Positions 8,681 through 18,127 of a stretch of 64,000 nt of DNA are shown piece after piece. Within the stretch, counting starts at the first letter, position 1; every line of letters starts with the position of its first letter. The notes under the pieces were generated by a model. That model searched no databases, was not told where the DNA came from, and saw only the letters and a program-made list of their open reading frames with translations. The position numbers and the translations under genes are program-made. The stretch is from Litchfieldella qijiaojingensis. GTDB lineage: Bacteria > Pseudomonadota > Gammaproteobacteria > Pseudomonadales > Halomonadaceae. The stretch spans positions 434,001 to 498,000 of the forward strand of contig NZ_BMXS01000001.1 of assembly GCF_014651875.1 (NCBI RefSeq), in the 5' to 3' direction.

Positions 8681-10093
8681 TTATTTGCTCGGGTTGCTGG
8701 TGGGGACATCATCGAAGGGCGTATGACTGGCCGAAAACGGCCGCATCGGTCGCTCCACTTCGCCACCGATCTCTTCGCCACCCTCCTGCATGCCACTGCG
8801 CACCACCCGGGTCAGGTAGTAGATACCAGCCCAGAACACCACGGCATAGACCACCACATACCCGATCAGGGTGAACAGCGCCATGCCACCCGTCAGCGAG
8901 GGCGTCACCGCCTCGGCATGGGTCATCATGCCGTAGACCAGCCAGGGCGCCCGGCCAGTTTCGGTAACGAACCAGCCAGCCAGCACGGCAATGAAGGGCG
9001 TGACGCTCATCAATCGCAGCAACTGCAGGAAACCGCGATGCTCGTAGACCCGGCCCCCACGGCGCAACCACAACCCCACCAAGGCGACGGCGATCATCAG
9101 GAAACCGAGCGCCACCATGATCCGGAACGACCAGAACACCAGCCATACCGGCGGCTGTTGCTCGGGCGGCATCTCGCTGATCCCCGGCACCACGCCGGCA
9201 GGATCATGAGCAAGGATGACGCTGGCCAGGCTGGGAATACCGATCTCGAAGCGATTGGTCTGAGCGGCCTGGTCGGGTATGGCGAACAGCAAGAGCGGCA
9301 CATGGGAGCGGGTCTCCCAGTTGCCTTCCATGGCGGCCACCTTGGTGGGTTGGTGCTCCAGGGTATTGAGACCATGAAAATCGCCCACCAAGGCCTGAGT
9401 CGGCGCCAGCACCAGTAGCAGCCACAAGCACATGGAGAGCGCCTTCTTGTTGGCCCCTACATCGCGCCCGATCAGCAGATACCAGGCGCTGACCCCGGCT
9501 ACCACGAAACCGCCGGTAAGAAAGGAGGCCAGTACCATATGCGTGAAGCGATAGGGAAAGGAGGGATTGAAGATCGCATCGCTCCAGTCGGTAATATGGA
9601 AGCGATTGCCAATCAGCTCCGCGCCCACCGGTGTCTGCATCCAACTATTGGCGGAAAGGATCCAGAACGAGGAGATGAAGGTGCCGATGGCCACCATGAT
9701 AGCGGCGAACAGGTGCACGCCCTGGGGAACTTTGCCACGTCCGAACAGCAGCACTCCAAGGAAGGCCGCCTCGAGGAAGAAGGCGGTGACCACTTCGTAA
9801 CTGAGCATCGGCCCCAGGAAGTTCGCCGCCGCGTAAGAGAAGTTGCTCCAGTTGGTACCGAACTGAAAGGACATCACGATGCCCGACACCACTCCCATGC
9901 CGAACACCACGGCGAAGACCTTGGTCCAGAACACCGCCAAGCGCTCCCATGCCGGGTTCTCGGTACGGTAGAAAAGCCCATTGAGTACGGCGATATAAGA
10001 TGCGAGACCGATGGTGAACACCGGGAAGATCGCATGAAAGGACACCACGAATGCGAATTGCATTCGTGACAGCAACAGCGGATCGAGCTCCAT
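8681..10093 (-). CDS. cydA: Cytochrome bd-type (CioA-like) quinol oxidase subunit I
   Basis: The 470-residue protein is the haem-bearing subunit of the bd oxidase, which oxidises quinol and reduces oxygen at the inner membrane without pumping protons. His20 in SFHAIFP matches the axial haem ligand near the N terminus. GLNTLEHQPTKVAAMEG and the GWFVTETGRAPW segment are conserved in the family. The quinol loop is short, as in CioA-type oxidases rather than E. coli CydA. The C-terminal 50 residues are hydrophilic. It opens the four-gene cydABDC operon. A small hairpin encloses its ribosome site. Confidence 0.95.
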   Translation of the reverse strand: MELDPLLLSRMQFAFVVSFHAIFPVFTIGLASYIAVLNGLFYRTENPAWERLAVFWTKVFAVVFGMGVVSGIVMSFQFGTNWSNFSYAAANFLGPMLSYEVVTAFFLEAAFLGVLLFGRGKVPQGVHLFAAIMVAIGTFISSFWILSANSWMQTPVGAELIGNRFHITDWSDAIFNPSFPYRFTHMVLASFLTGGFVVAGVSAWYLLIGRDVGANKKALSMCLWLLLVLAPTQALVGDFHGLNTLEHQPTKVAAMEGNWETRSHVPLLLFAIPDQAAQTNRFEIGIPSLASVILAHDPAGVVPGISEMPPEQQPPVWLVFWSFRIMVALGFLMIAVALVGLWLRRGGRVYEHRGFLQLLRLMSVTPFIAVLAGWFVTETGRAPWLVYGMMTHAEAVTPSLTGGMALFTLIGYVVVYAVVFWAGIYYLTRVVRSGMQEGGEEIGGEVERPMRPFSASHTPFDDVPTSNPSK

Positions 10094-10109
10094 GACATAC
10101 TCCTATGTC
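10094..10109 (-). promoter_or_regulatory. Hairpin enclosing the cydA ribosome-binding site
   Basis: On the minus strand the sequence GACATAGGAGTATGTC lies directly against the cydA ATG. The arms GACATA and TATGTC pair perfectly (6 bp) and the Shine-Dalgarno GGAG forms the entire loop. The structure is seen directly. A role in limiting translation of cydA is inference. Confidence 0.4.
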
Positions 10110-10113
10110 GGTA

Positions 10114-10133
10114 TCAGTAAAGTAGCCTACTGA
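10114..10133. repeat. Inverted repeat upstream of cydA
   Basis: TCAGTA (10114-10119) and TACTGA (10128-10133) form a 6-bp inverted repeat with an 8-nt spacer. It begins 21 bp upstream of the cydA start codon. It could be an operator or a leader hairpin. I do not recognise it as an Anr/FNR or ArcA box. Confidence 0.3.
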
Positions 10134-10199
10134 CAGGAGCTTGAAAGCGGAAGAATGATGCCGGGCAAACCCTGTGTCGCGTTGCCGCACTTTGGCCAT

Positions 10200-10229
10200 C
10201 GGGGACTGTGGTCAATTGCCGCAGCCCCG
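10200..10229. repeat. Imperfect hairpin between cydA and the exchanger gene
   Basis: GGGG-CTG-T-GG (10201-10211, with one bulged A) pairs with CC-G-CAG-CCCC (10219-10228) around the loop TCAATTG. No T tract follows on either strand, so it is not a standard terminator. It lies about 107 bp upstream of cydA and 71 bp past the end of the exchanger gene. Confidence 0.3.
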
Positions 10230-10290
10230 TCTCCCATGCTGAAAACGCGATGATAGCGGCTGGAACATCGAGTTCCGGGAAGAACCGATA

Positions 10291-11280
10291 TCACACACTT
10301 CCGGATTGAATCACCGTATTGACCAAGTAAGTGGTATAGCTCACGAACAGTAGCAGCAACACACCGCCTTCGAGACGATTGATGCGTCCCTGGCGGCCGC
10401 GCCAGCCCAGTGCGAAAACCGCCATTAGCAGCGTCATGACAGCCATCACCGGCCAGTCGCGAGCGATCACCTCGCTACCGACCCCGATGGGGTGAATGAT
10501 CCCGGCCAGTCCCACCACTGCCAGCGTATTGAACAGGTTGGAGCCGACCACGTTACCCAACACCAGATCATGCTCACGGCGCCGCAGGGCACTGATCGAC
10601 GAAGCCAGCTCCGGCAAGGACGTGCCCACCGCCACTACGGTCAAGCCGATGATCAGGTCGCTGACACCGAAACGCTGGGCGATGCCCACCGCACCCCATA
10701 CCAGGATCCGCGAACTGGCAATCAACAGGACCAGACCGATCAGGGTAAACACGATGCTCCGCATGAACGGCATCGGTTTGACGTCGAGACTCTCGACGGT
10801 TTCGCTGGCCAGCGGGTCTTCACCGGCACCGGCTTGCCGGGCTCGCCAGATACTGAAACCGATGAATACGGCCAGCACCAGCAACAAGACGCCAGCTTCG
10901 AAGGCGCCAATGGTACCATCGCGCACTTGCCAGGCCGCCAACAGGGTCACGGCTCCCAGCAAGGGCAATTCCTGACGGAGTACCTGCGAGTGCACCGCGA
11001 GCGGCGAGATCAGCGCCACCACCCCCAGGATCAAGCCGATATTGGCGATGTTCGAACCATAGGCATTGCCCAAGGCAAGGCCGGGATTGCCCTGTCCCGC
11101 AGCCAGTGCCGACACCGTCAGTTCGGGTGCCGAGGTACCGAAACCGATCACAAGCATGCCGATCAGCAACGGCGACAGCCCCAAATGGCGCGCCGTCGCC
11201 GCGGCTCCCTCCACGAAGCGCTCGGCACTCCACACCAGCAGAATCAACCCCACTACGATGGCGACAATGAACAACAGCAT
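10291..11280 (-). CDS. Calcium/sodium antiporter (YrbG family)
   Basis: The 329-residue membrane protein belongs to the K+-dependent Na+/Ca2+ exchanger-related family. It has two homologous halves, each with an alpha-repeat: GFGTSAPELTVSALAA near residue 46 and AVGTSLPELASSISAL near residue 217. The acidic residue in each PEL motif is the expected cation ligand. GNAYGSNIANIGLILG and GNVVGSNLFNTLAVVG are the paired GN-x-GSN segments. About ten membrane helices are visible. It is divergent from pqiA, with 87 bp between the starts. The exact cation is not determinable from sequence. Confidence 0.9.
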   Translation of the reverse strand: MLLFIVAIVVGLILLVWSAERFVEGAAATARHLGLSPLLIGMLVIGFGTSAPELTVSALAAGQGNPGLALGNAYGSNIANIGLILGVVALISPLAVHSQVLRQELPLLGAVTLLAAWQVRDGTIGAFEAGVLLLVLAVFIGFSIWRARQAGAGEDPLASETVESLDVKPMPFMRSIVFTLIGLVLLIASSRILVWGAVGIAQRFGVSDLIIGLTVVAVGTSLPELASSISALRRREHDLVLGNVVGSNLFNTLAVVGLAGIIHPIGVGSEVIARDWPVMAVMTLLMAVFALGWRGRQGRINRLEGGVLLLLFVSYTTYLVNTVIQSGSV

Positions 11281-11367
11281 CGGTCATCATTCCCTTATAT
11301 TGGATGTCGACCACGAAGAGCCGACATTCAAGCATGCATGTTTGTATGATCAACGACAGGCGGCATA

Positions 11368-12762
11368 ATGACATGCAGGCAGCTCATTCGCCCACTGTTT
11401 TGGGAGTTCTTCTTGTCCGATCATGCCTCTCCTGAAGGCTCACGGTGGCCTTCCACGATGACGATGGAGCCTGTGCTTGCCCGGACACGGGTTTCGCGGC
11501 GGCGTCTTCGCGCCTGCCACGAATGCGATTGGGTGGTCGCCCTACCACCATTACGCCCCGGAGAGCGGGCCGACTGCCCCCGCTGCGGCCATACGCTGGT
11601 CAGGCGACATTACCGGCCCGCACAGCGAAGCCTGGCCTTGGCAATCGGAGCGACGATCGCCCTGCTGCTGGCTATCTCTTTCCCGTTCATCAGTTTCGAG
11701 GTCAGTGGAATCGGCAATCGCATCGAGCTCACACAGACGGTCACCACATTGATCGGCTTTCATCAGCCGCTAGTCGCCATCGGCGTGGCCCTTACCATCA
11801 TCGTGCTTCCGGCGGTCTATCTGCTGGGGGTGATCTGGCTGCAGATCGGGCTGCTGAGCAACGCCTCCCTTCCCTACAGCCGGGGCATCGCGCGTTCACT
11901 GGCTCATCTTCATCCCTGGATGATGGCCGATGTCTTCATCATTGGCGCCCTGGTAAGCCTGATCAAGATCGCCGGCATGGCACAGATCGACCTGGGAGTT
12001 TCGTTCTGGGCCTTTTGTGCCTTTGCCTTGCTGCTGCTGTTCACCACCCAGTCGATCGACGCCGACTGGATGTGGTTTTCGCTGGCCGGCGAACCGCTGG
12101 CACCGGAGGGCACGCGAAGCGGCCATACCGCGGCCCCCCAAGGACTTGCAGGCTGTCCGACCTGTGGCCTGGTCAACCGCCTCGAGTCCGACGGTCATGG
12201 ACATTGTCGACGCTGCGGCGAACTCCTGCATACGCGCCAACCTCATAGCCTGCAGCGCACCTGGGCATTACTGGCCGCTAGCGCGATCCTGTATATTCCC
12301 GCCAATGTCTATCCGATCATGACCACCACATCGCTGGGACAAAGCCAGCCATCGACCATCATCGGCGGCATCGTGGAGTTATGGCAGATGGGTTCCTGGC
12401 CGGTAGCCGTGGTGATCTTCACCGCCAGCATCCTGGTGCCGGTAAGCAAGCTTCTGGCTCTGGCGTGGCTATGTCTTGTCGTGCCCCGCAGCGATGAACT
12501 CAACGGCCCCGCCCGCACGCGGCTGTATCGGATCACCGAGTTCATCGGTCGATGGTCGATGGTCGATGTCTTCGTGGTCGCAATCCTGGTTGCCCTGATT
12601 CGTGCCGGTACCTTGATGTCAGTCACGCCTGGTCCCGCAGCGCTCGCTTTCGGTAGCGTAGTGGTGCTGACCATGCTCGCCGCCATGACCTTCGATCCGC
12701 GACTGATCTGGGACGATCGCCAGCCACGCCACATTCGCCATTCGCAGGAAAAACCATCATGA
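11368..12762 (+). CDS. pqiA: Paraquat-inducible protein A (membrane component of the Pqi MCE system)
   Basis: The 464-residue inner-membrane protein has two PqiA domains. Each is preceded by a zinc-ribbon-like cysteine cluster: CHECDW...CPRCG near residues 50-72 and CPTCG...CRRCG near 262-283. Each domain contributes four predicted membrane segments. It is the presumed inner-membrane anchor for the periplasm-spanning PqiB tube, which moves lipid between the membranes. The start at 11368 has an AGGCGG site just upstream. An ATG at 11458 would give 434 residues, nearer the E. coli length (417). Its stop overlaps pqiB by ATGA. Confidence 0.9.
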   Translation: MTCRQLIRPLFWEFFLSDHASPEGSRWPSTMTMEPVLARTRVSRRRLRACHECDWVVALPPLRPGERADCPRCGHTLVRRHYRPAQRSLALAIGATIALLLAISFPFISFEVSGIGNRIELTQTVTTLIGFHQPLVAIGVALTIIVLPAVYLLGVIWLQIGLLSNASLPYSRGIARSLAHLHPWMMADVFIIGALVSLIKIAGMAQIDLGVSFWAFCAFALLLLFTTQSIDADWMWFSLAGEPLAPEGTRSGHTAAPQGLAGCPTCGLVNRLESDGHGHCRRCGELLHTRQPHSLQRTWALLAASAILYIPANVYPIMTTTSLGQSQPSTIIGGIVELWQMGSWPVAVVIFTASILVPVSKLLALAWLCLVVPRSDELNGPARTRLYRITEFIGRWSMVDVFVVAILVALIRAGTLMSVTPGPAALAFGSVVVLTMLAAMTFDPRLIWDDRQPRHIRHSQEKPS

Positions 12763-14423
12763 CCGACGAACAGGCCACTACCCCTCATCGCGCCTCGCGA
12801 CGGCGGCAATCACGCCTATCGCCCATCTGGATCGTGCCCCTGGTGGCCGTGCTGATCGGGATGTGGCTGGTCTATGACAACATCACCAGTCGCGGCCCCT
12901 TGATCACCCTGAGCATGCCCAATGCCGAAGGCATCGAAGCCGGCAGCACCCTGATCAAGACGCGCAACGTGGAAGTCGGGCGCGTCGAGCAGGTACGGTT
13001 ATCCGATGACCTGAGCCATACTCAGATCACGGCGCGAATGGACCCCGATGCCGAACGCATGCTGGTCGAAGACACCAGCTTCTGGGTGGTCAAGCCACGC
13101 ATCGGCCGCGAAGGCATCAGCGGCCTGGGCACCGTCCTTTCCGGTGCCTTTATTCAGCTTCAGCCCGGCCAGAGCGACGTCGAACGCCGCGAGTTCGACG
13201 TGCTCGAGCAGCCCCCCGTCGCCCCCGCGGGCGCGGAAGGCATCCGCATCAACCTGGTCAGCCAGCTCGGCAATTCCTTGCGTGTCGGCGACCCGGTCAC
13301 CTACCAGGGGTATACCGTCGGCCGCGTAGAGGTGGCCGAGTTCGACGCCGAAGCGCATCGCATGCGCCATCGTCTGTTCATCGAAACCCCCTACGACACG
13401 CTGATCACGGACAATACGCGATTCTGGTCGGCCAGCGGTGTCGATCTGCGCCTCGACTCCGAGGGTATCCATGTCAATGTCGAGTCATTGGAAGCCCTGC
13501 TCGGGGGCGGCGTGACCTTCGGCTACCTGGAGGACATCCCACGTGGCGCCCCCGTGAATCCCGATACCACCTTCGTCCTCTATGCCGACGAAGACAGCGC
13601 ACGGCAAGGTACCTTCAATCGTTACCTGGAGTACGTACTACTGGTCGACGATACCGTACGTGGCCTGTCGCGCGGTGCGCCGGTGGAGTTTCGCGGCGTA
13701 CGCGTAGGTACCGTGGCCAGCGTGCCCTGGCACTTCAGAACACCTCAGCCGGAATCCCGCCAGCGCTTCTCGATCCCGGTACTGATTCGTATCGAACCCC
13801 AACGCATCGCTGGCGACGACGGCAACGGCCCCATCGACCTCGAGGAGTGGGATGAACGCTTCAAGCGCATGTTCGGGCTCGGCTTGCGGGCCTCGCTGAA
13901 GAGCGGAAACCTACTCACCGGCGCCCTGTTCGTCGACCTCAACTTCCATAGCGACCTGGCCGATACCTATGCCGCGGAACGCTTCGAGGATCACACGGTC
14001 TTTCCCACCACCTCCACCGGCCTGGCCCACATCGAGACCCAGGTCACCAACCTGCTCAACAAGCTCAATGCCCTAGAGATCGAGCCCCTGCTTACCCGCC
14101 TGGATCGCAACCTGGAGGTCTCGGAGGCCATGCTGGCCGATGTCCGCCAGCTCACCGCATCGTTCCAGGGACTGCTCGACGAGCCGGGCATCAGTGAGGT
14201 GCCGGATAACCTCAACCAGACCCTGAAAGAGCTGCGTCAGACGCTACAAGGCTTTTCGCCGGATTCCGGCGCCTATCGTGAACTGACTAGCGCCTTGGAG
14301 CGCCTCGAGCGCGTGATGCGCGACCTCCAACCCGTGGCACGCACCTTGAGCGAACAACCGAATGCGCTGATCTTCGAGCGTCGTCTCGATGGAGACCCCG
14401 AGCCACGTGCGCCGCGCCCCTGA
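12759..14423 (+). CDS. pqiB: PqiB, MCE-domain intermembrane transport protein
   Basis: The 554-residue protein has one N-terminal membrane anchor (IWIVPLVAVLIGMWLVYDNI, about residues 24-43) followed by three tandem MCE domains beginning near residues 46, 162 and 285. The repeated signatures are TRNVEVGRVEQV, YQGYTVGRVEVA and FRGVRVGTVASV. A long helical C-terminal tail (about 430-540) matches the needle-like extension of E. coli PqiB, which bridges the periplasm. It starts inside the pqiA stop codon and is followed after 22 bp by pqiC. Length is close to E. coli PqiB (546). Confidence 0.94.
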   Translation: MTDEQATTPHRASRRRQSRLSPIWIVPLVAVLIGMWLVYDNITSRGPLITLSMPNAEGIEAGSTLIKTRNVEVGRVEQVRLSDDLSHTQITARMDPDAERMLVEDTSFWVVKPRIGREGISGLGTVLSGAFIQLQPGQSDVERREFDVLEQPPVAPAGAEGIRINLVSQLGNSLRVGDPVTYQGYTVGRVEVAEFDAEAHRMRHRLFIETPYDTLITDNTRFWSASGVDLRLDSEGIHVNVESLEALLGGGVTFGYLEDIPRGAPVNPDTTFVLYADEDSARQGTFNRYLEYVLLVDDTVRGLSRGAPVEFRGVRVGTVASVPWHFRTPQPESRQRFSIPVLIRIEPQRIAGDDGNGPIDLEEWDERFKRMFGLGLRASLKSGNLLTGALFVDLNFHSDLADTYAAERFEDHTVFPTTSTGLAHIETQVTNLLNKLNALEIEPLLTRLDRNLEVSEAMLADVRQLTASFQGLLDEPGISEVPDNLNQTLKELRQTLQGFSPDSGAYRELTSALERLERVMRDLQPVARTLSEQPNALIFERRLDGDPEPRAPRP

Positions 14424-14445
14424 CGATAGATTTGAAGGAGACCGA

Positions 14446-15027
14446 ATGCCCCTCATGCGCTCATTGATTTCGCTTGCCGCCTTGCTGCTGCTGGCAGGCT
14501 GTGCCTCGACCCCGTCGCCCGTTCAGCGCTACACCCTGCCCAACGACACGGAAGTGCGTGGCATTACCCGCTCGAATGCCACGCATACCTTGGTCATACG
14601 CTCCTTGCGGCTCGCCCACTATCTCGATGGCGAAGGCATCGTCCTGCAGCTCGACGACATTACGCTCAACCAGGCTCGCGAGCACCTCTGGGCGGAGGAC
14701 CTCGATCGCCAGTTGGAGCGAGGCCTTCGCCAGCGCTTGGCCGAGCGCCTCCCGGATACCGTTGTACTAGGCGCCGACAGCAGCACCGACGAAGCGCTGA
14801 CGCTTCGTCTCGAGGTCGAGCGTTTTCAGGGCCGTTACGATGGGCTGGCGGTAGCCAGCGGCCAGTGGCAATTGCGTGATGTTCAGGGACAATTGCTGAC
14901 GCTCGAACCTTTCAGCGCCCAGAGCGAGTTGGATACCGACGGCTACCCAGCTCTGGTCAGGGCGCTGGGACGTAGCTGGGACCAAGTCGCCGACCGACTC
15001 GCAAAACGCATCACCGAATTACGCTGA
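14446..15027 (+). CDS. pqiC: PqiC, outer-membrane lipoprotein of the Pqi system
   Basis: The 193-residue protein starts at ATG 14446, with GAAGGAG ten bases upstream. A longer reading from 14389 would put the signal peptide inside. The N terminus is a lipoprotein signal with the lipobox LLLAGC and acylated Cys19. The rest matches the ABC-type transport auxiliary (PqiC/YmbA, DUF330) family, including the RYTLPND start and the C-terminal PALVRALGRSWDQVADRLA. It is thought to cap the PqiB tube at the outer membrane. It ends the pqiABC operon. Confidence 0.9.
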   Translation: MPLMRSLISLAALLLLAGCASTPSPVQRYTLPNDTEVRGITRSNATHTLVIRSLRLAHYLDGEGIVLQLDDITLNQAREHLWAEDLDRQLERGLRQRLAERLPDTVVLGADSSTDEALTLRLEVERFQGRYDGLAVASGQWQLRDVQGQLLTLEPFSAQSELDTDGYPALVRALGRSWDQVADRLAKRITELR

Positions 15028-15216
15028 AAGACGAGTTACGCTGGCGGAAAAGCGTCTTTATGCTGCATTCCGCACGTTTTTCTGCCATGATGCGCGCCTG
15101 CGGCATACTTCAGTCCCTCCTGCCGCGCCTGTCATTCCTTTTTCCACGCATTGGCCCGGGACTCACGCCTGCACTAAACCGAGGCGAGTGGCGGATGCGC
15201 ATGCTCTGGAGTCTGC

Positions 15217-16497
15217 ATGAGCTTTTCCGAACTCGGTCTGCGTGCCGAATTGTTGCGCGCTGTCGAAGAACAGGGCTATACCATCCCGACGCCTATCCAA
15301 CGCCAAGCTATCCCGGCTGTGCTCGGGGGAGGCGACCTGCTGGCCAGCGCCCAGACCGGCACGGGCAAGACCGCCGGGTTCACTCTGCCACTACTGCAGC
15401 GTCTGGCCGACGGTCCGCGTCCCAAAGCACGTCAGATCCGTGCCTTGGTATTGACCCCGACCCGCGAACTGGCCGCCCAGGTTGGTGAAAGTGTCGCCGA
15501 TTATGGCCGCCACTTGAAACTGCGTTCCCACGTGATCTTCGGCGGGGTCGGACAACAACCGCAAGTCGATGCCATCCGCCCAGGGCTGGACGTGCTGATC
15601 GCCACACCCGGCCGGTTGCTGGATCTCCATCAACAGCGCCATGTCGACCTGTCGCGGGTGGAAACCCTGGTCCTCGACGAAGCTGACCGCATGCTCGACA
15701 TGGGCTTCATTCACGACATCCGCAAGGTCTTGCGCCTGTTGCCGGAAAAGCGCCAGAACCTGCTGTTCTCGGCAACCTTCTCCGCCGAGATCCAGACCCT
15801 GGCCAACAAGTTGCTCGAAGCCCCCACCATGATCGAAGTGGCCCGGCGCAACACCACCGCCGAAACCATCGACCAAGCCATCTATCGCGTCGACCGAGAC
15901 AAGAAGCGCGACCTGCTCGCTCACCTGATCACCAAGCACCGCTGGTATCAAGTGCTGGTCTTCACCCGCACCAAGCACGGCGCCAACCGTCTCGCTGAAC
16001 AACTGTCCAAGCAGGACATTCCCGCCATGGCGATTCATGGCAACAAGAGTCAATCGGCTCGCACCAAGGCACTGGCCGCCTTCAAGTCAGGCGACCTGCA
16101 GGTCCTGGTCGCCACCGACATCGCCGCCCGCGGGTTGGACATCAGCGAGCTGCCGCATGTCGTCAACTTCGAACTCCCCAATGTCGCCGAGGATTACGTG
16201 CACCGCATCGGCCGCACCGGCCGTGCCGGCAGCCTGGGGCAAGCCGTTTCCCTAGTATGCGTGGACGAACATGGTCTGCTCGGCGGCATCGAAAAATTGA
16301 TCAAGAAATCGCTGGAGAAGCGTATCGAGCCCGGCTTCGAACCGGATCCCGCGGCCAAGCCGGAACCGATCGAGAACGGGCGGCGCCAGCGGTCAGACCG
16401 GCGTGGCGCGACGCAACAGCGTCAAGCCAAAGGCCCCGGCAATGAAGCCGATCAACGGCCTCGCCGCCGCCGCTCACGCACCCAACGACGGGCTTGA
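15217..16497 (+). CDS. rhlE: DEAD-box ATP-dependent RNA helicase (RhlE type)
   Basis: The 426-residue cytoplasmic helicase shows all family motifs in order: the F-x17-Q motif at the start ([14 protein letters not shown]... PIQRQAIP), motif I AQTGTGKT near residue 45, PTRELA, GG, TPGR, DEAD near 155, SAT near 187, and C-terminal ARGLD and HRIGRTGR near 330. The last 50 residues are basic and rich in Arg and Gln, as in RhlE proteins. Likely roles are RNA decay and ribosome assembly. It has its own 189-bp upstream region after pqiC and converges on fliA. Confidence 0.92.
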   Translation: MSFSELGLRAELLRAVEEQGYTIPTPIQRQAIPAVLGGGDLLASAQTGTGKTAGFTLPLLQRLADGPRPKARQIRALVLTPTRELAAQVGESVADYGRHLKLRSHVIFGGVGQQPQVDAIRPGLDVLIATPGRLLDLHQQRHVDLSRVETLVLDEADRMLDMGFIHDIRKVLRLLPEKRQNLLFSATFSAEIQTLANKLLEAPTMIEVARRNTTAETIDQAIYRVDRDKKRDLLAHLITKHRWYQVLVFTRTKHGANRLAEQLSKQDIPAMAIHGNKSQSARTKALAAFKSGDLQVLVATDIAARGLDISELPHVVNFELPNVAEDYVHRIGRTGRAGSLGQAVSLVCVDEHGLLGGIEKLIKKSLEKRIEPGFEPDPAAKPEPIENGRRQRSDRRGATQQRQAKGPGNEADQRPRRRRSRTQRRA

Positions 16498-16573
16498 CGC
16501 CGATTTGATGAAGGGTTGCCAATCCATGCGAGCGGAAAGGCGCCCAAGTGTCATGCCATTGAAAGCAATGAAG

Positions 16574-16607
16574 CCCCCCAGGCCGTGATGAAAACGGTCT
16601 GGCGGGG
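16574..16607. terminator. GC-rich hairpin between convergent rhlE and fliA
   Basis: CCCC...CAG.CCGT (16574-16586) pairs with ACGG.CTGGC.GGGG (16594-16607) around an AT-rich loop. It lies in the 122-bp gap between two convergent genes and could end both transcripts. Neither strand has a long T run, so the call is moderate. Confidence 0.4.
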
Positions 16608-16619
16608 AAGCGTAATCGG

Positions 16620-17318
16620 TCAATCGGCTAGCTTCGCCCGCAACCGCGACACCGCCTGGCTATGGAGCTGGCATACCCGTGATTCGCTGACGCCCAGCAC
16701 GGCACCGATTTCCTTGAGGTTGAGCTCTTCCTGGTAATAAAGGCCCAGCAGCAGTTTCTCGCGTTCGGGAAGCTGCTCGATGGCCGCGACCAGCCTCTCG
16801 CGTTGTTCGCCATCGGCCAATGCCGCGAAGGGAGAAGGTGGGGCCCGGTCTTCCGCACTCGGCTCCGCTCCCTCGGCCACGAGTTCCTCGAAAGGAAGCA
16901 GTTGCCCTCCATTGGTATCGCCCAGCAACTGGTGATATTCGTCGAGTTCCATTTCCAGTTCGCTCGCGATCTCCCGCTCATCGGCGGCACGCCCCAACTT
17001 TTGCTCGAGCCGTCGAATGGCTTCATCAAGTGCGCGAGCATTGCGCCTGACACTGCGGGGCACCCAGTCGCGGCTGCGCAGTTCGTCGATCATGGCGCCA
17101 CGAATACGCTGGCCGGCATAGGTCGTGAAACTCGCTCCATGCTTGGTATCGTAACGCGACATGCAGTCCAGCAGGCCGACCATCCCTGCCTGAATCAGAT
17201 CGTCGAGCTCCACGCTTGCCGGCAGCTTGACCTGAAGCGCCAAGGCATGACGCCGTACCATCGGGAGGTACTCCTCGAGCAACGCCCCTTGATCGATCTT
17301 GCCCTGTGCCGTGTACAT
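16620..17318 (-). CDS. fliA: Flagellar RNA polymerase sigma factor FliA (sigma-28)
   Basis: The 232-residue protein directs transcription of late flagellar and chemotaxis genes. The frame is open further upstream, but the ATG at 17318 has an AAGGCGAGAAG ribosome site and gives the usual FliA N terminus (MYTAQGKIDQ). Region 2 shows VELDDLIQAGMVGLLD and FTTYAGQRIRGAMIDELR. Region 4 has LNLKEIGAVLGVSESRVCQLHSQA, the helix-turn-helix for the -35 element (NLKEIGAVLGVSESRVCQLH at its core). It lies at the end of the motility region, beyond flhE and a plus-strand phosphatase gene. Confidence 0.95.
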   Translation of the reverse strand: MYTAQGKIDQGALLEEYLPMVRRHALALQVKLPASVELDDLIQAGMVGLLDCMSRYDTKHGASFTTYAGQRIRGAMIDELRSRDWVPRSVRRNARALDEAIRRLEQKLGRAADEREIASELEMELDEYHQLLGDTNGGQLLPFEELVAEGAEPSAEDRAPPSPFAALADGEQRERLVAAIEQLPEREKLLLGLYYQEELNLKEIGAVLGVSESRVCQLHSQAVSRLRAKLAD

Positions 17319-17521
17319 CTTCTCGCCTTGGGCCCTAATGGAACGCCTTGACTCAATGGAAAATCGAACTCGCGGGCCGAAACATCGACCCGTCACGTCT
17401 CCCATTATTGATGCAGCGGCGCAAGCCCCAAGCCTTGAATACCCTATCCAATGCGGGGCTTTTCCAAGTTTTGGCATACACTGCAAAGCGCATTCGCTTG
17501 GGCTAATGCCAGCCAGACGTC

Positions 17522-18127
17522 ATGACACATCCGTCATCGCAGGGTGCGATCACCGTGAACCTGAAAAATCACTATTTGCTGATACGACATGGCCATAGTC
17601 AGGCCAACGAAGCGGGGATCATCGTGAGTGCCCCCCGACATGGCATTGCAGGCTATGGGCTATCGTCCTTGGGCGAGCGGCAGATGCACGAACTGCTCAA
17701 CGATTGGCAGTGGCCCACCCCTTCTATTCTCTTGCACTCGGATTACCGGCGTACGACCCAGACGGCCGAGTGTATTGCCCGACATTTCAAACTGATCATG
17801 CAGTCGGAGAAAGGATTGCGCGAGCGTTTCTTCGGCGAGTTGGACGGTCAACCCGACCGCCGTTATCACGACGTCTGGGCTCTCGACGCCCAGGACCCCG
17901 ATCATTGTCACTTCGCTGTGGAAAGCGCCGCCAGCGTTGCTATCCGGATGCGGGAAGTCATCGACACCCTGGAAGCACATCATGATGGTGAGACAATCGC
18001 ACTGGTGAGCCACGGAGATCCATTACAGATCCTACTCACGGCATTGGAAGGCAAGCCCTTGAACCGGCACCGAGATCGTCCCTCATTGGCACCGGCCAGC
18101 ATCACTGAACTCACGGATCAACGATAG
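17522..18127 (+). CDS. Histidine phosphatase family protein
   Basis: The 201-residue protein is a phosphoglycerate-mutase-like phosphatase. The catalytic LLIRHGHSQAN motif (RHG with the phosphorylated His) is near residue 21. A second conserved Arg is in SDYRRTTQTAE and the second His is in LVSHGDPLQ near residue 163. The substrate cannot be told from sequence. It is the only plus-strand gene in the flagellar block, divergent from fliA. Its 3' end overlaps flhE by 10 bp, tail to tail. Confidence 0.85.
   Translation: MTHPSSQGAITVNLKNHYLLIRHGHSQANEAGIIVSAPRHGIAGYGLSSLGERQMHELLNDWQWPTPSILLHSDYRRTTQTAECIARHFKLIMQSEKGLRERFFGELDGQPDRRYHDVWALDAQDPDHCHFAVESAASVAIRMREVIDTLEAHHDGETIALVSHGDPLQILLTALEGKPLNRHRDRPSLAPASITELTDQR

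Noticed and set aside
7659-8726. Long open frame (355 codons) antisense to cydB
   Set aside because: Shadow of the conserved cydB frame; hydrophilic, His/Gln-rich product with no family resemblance.
10492-11349. Open frame antisense to the Na+/Ca2+ exchanger gene
   Set aside because: His/Gln/Arg-rich shadow with no start signal; the minus-strand gene has clear duplicated transporter motifs.
17319-17486. Upstream extension of the fliA frame by 56 codons
   Set aside because: The extension has no similarity to sigma factors, and the ATG at 17318 has a ribosome site and gives the normal length.
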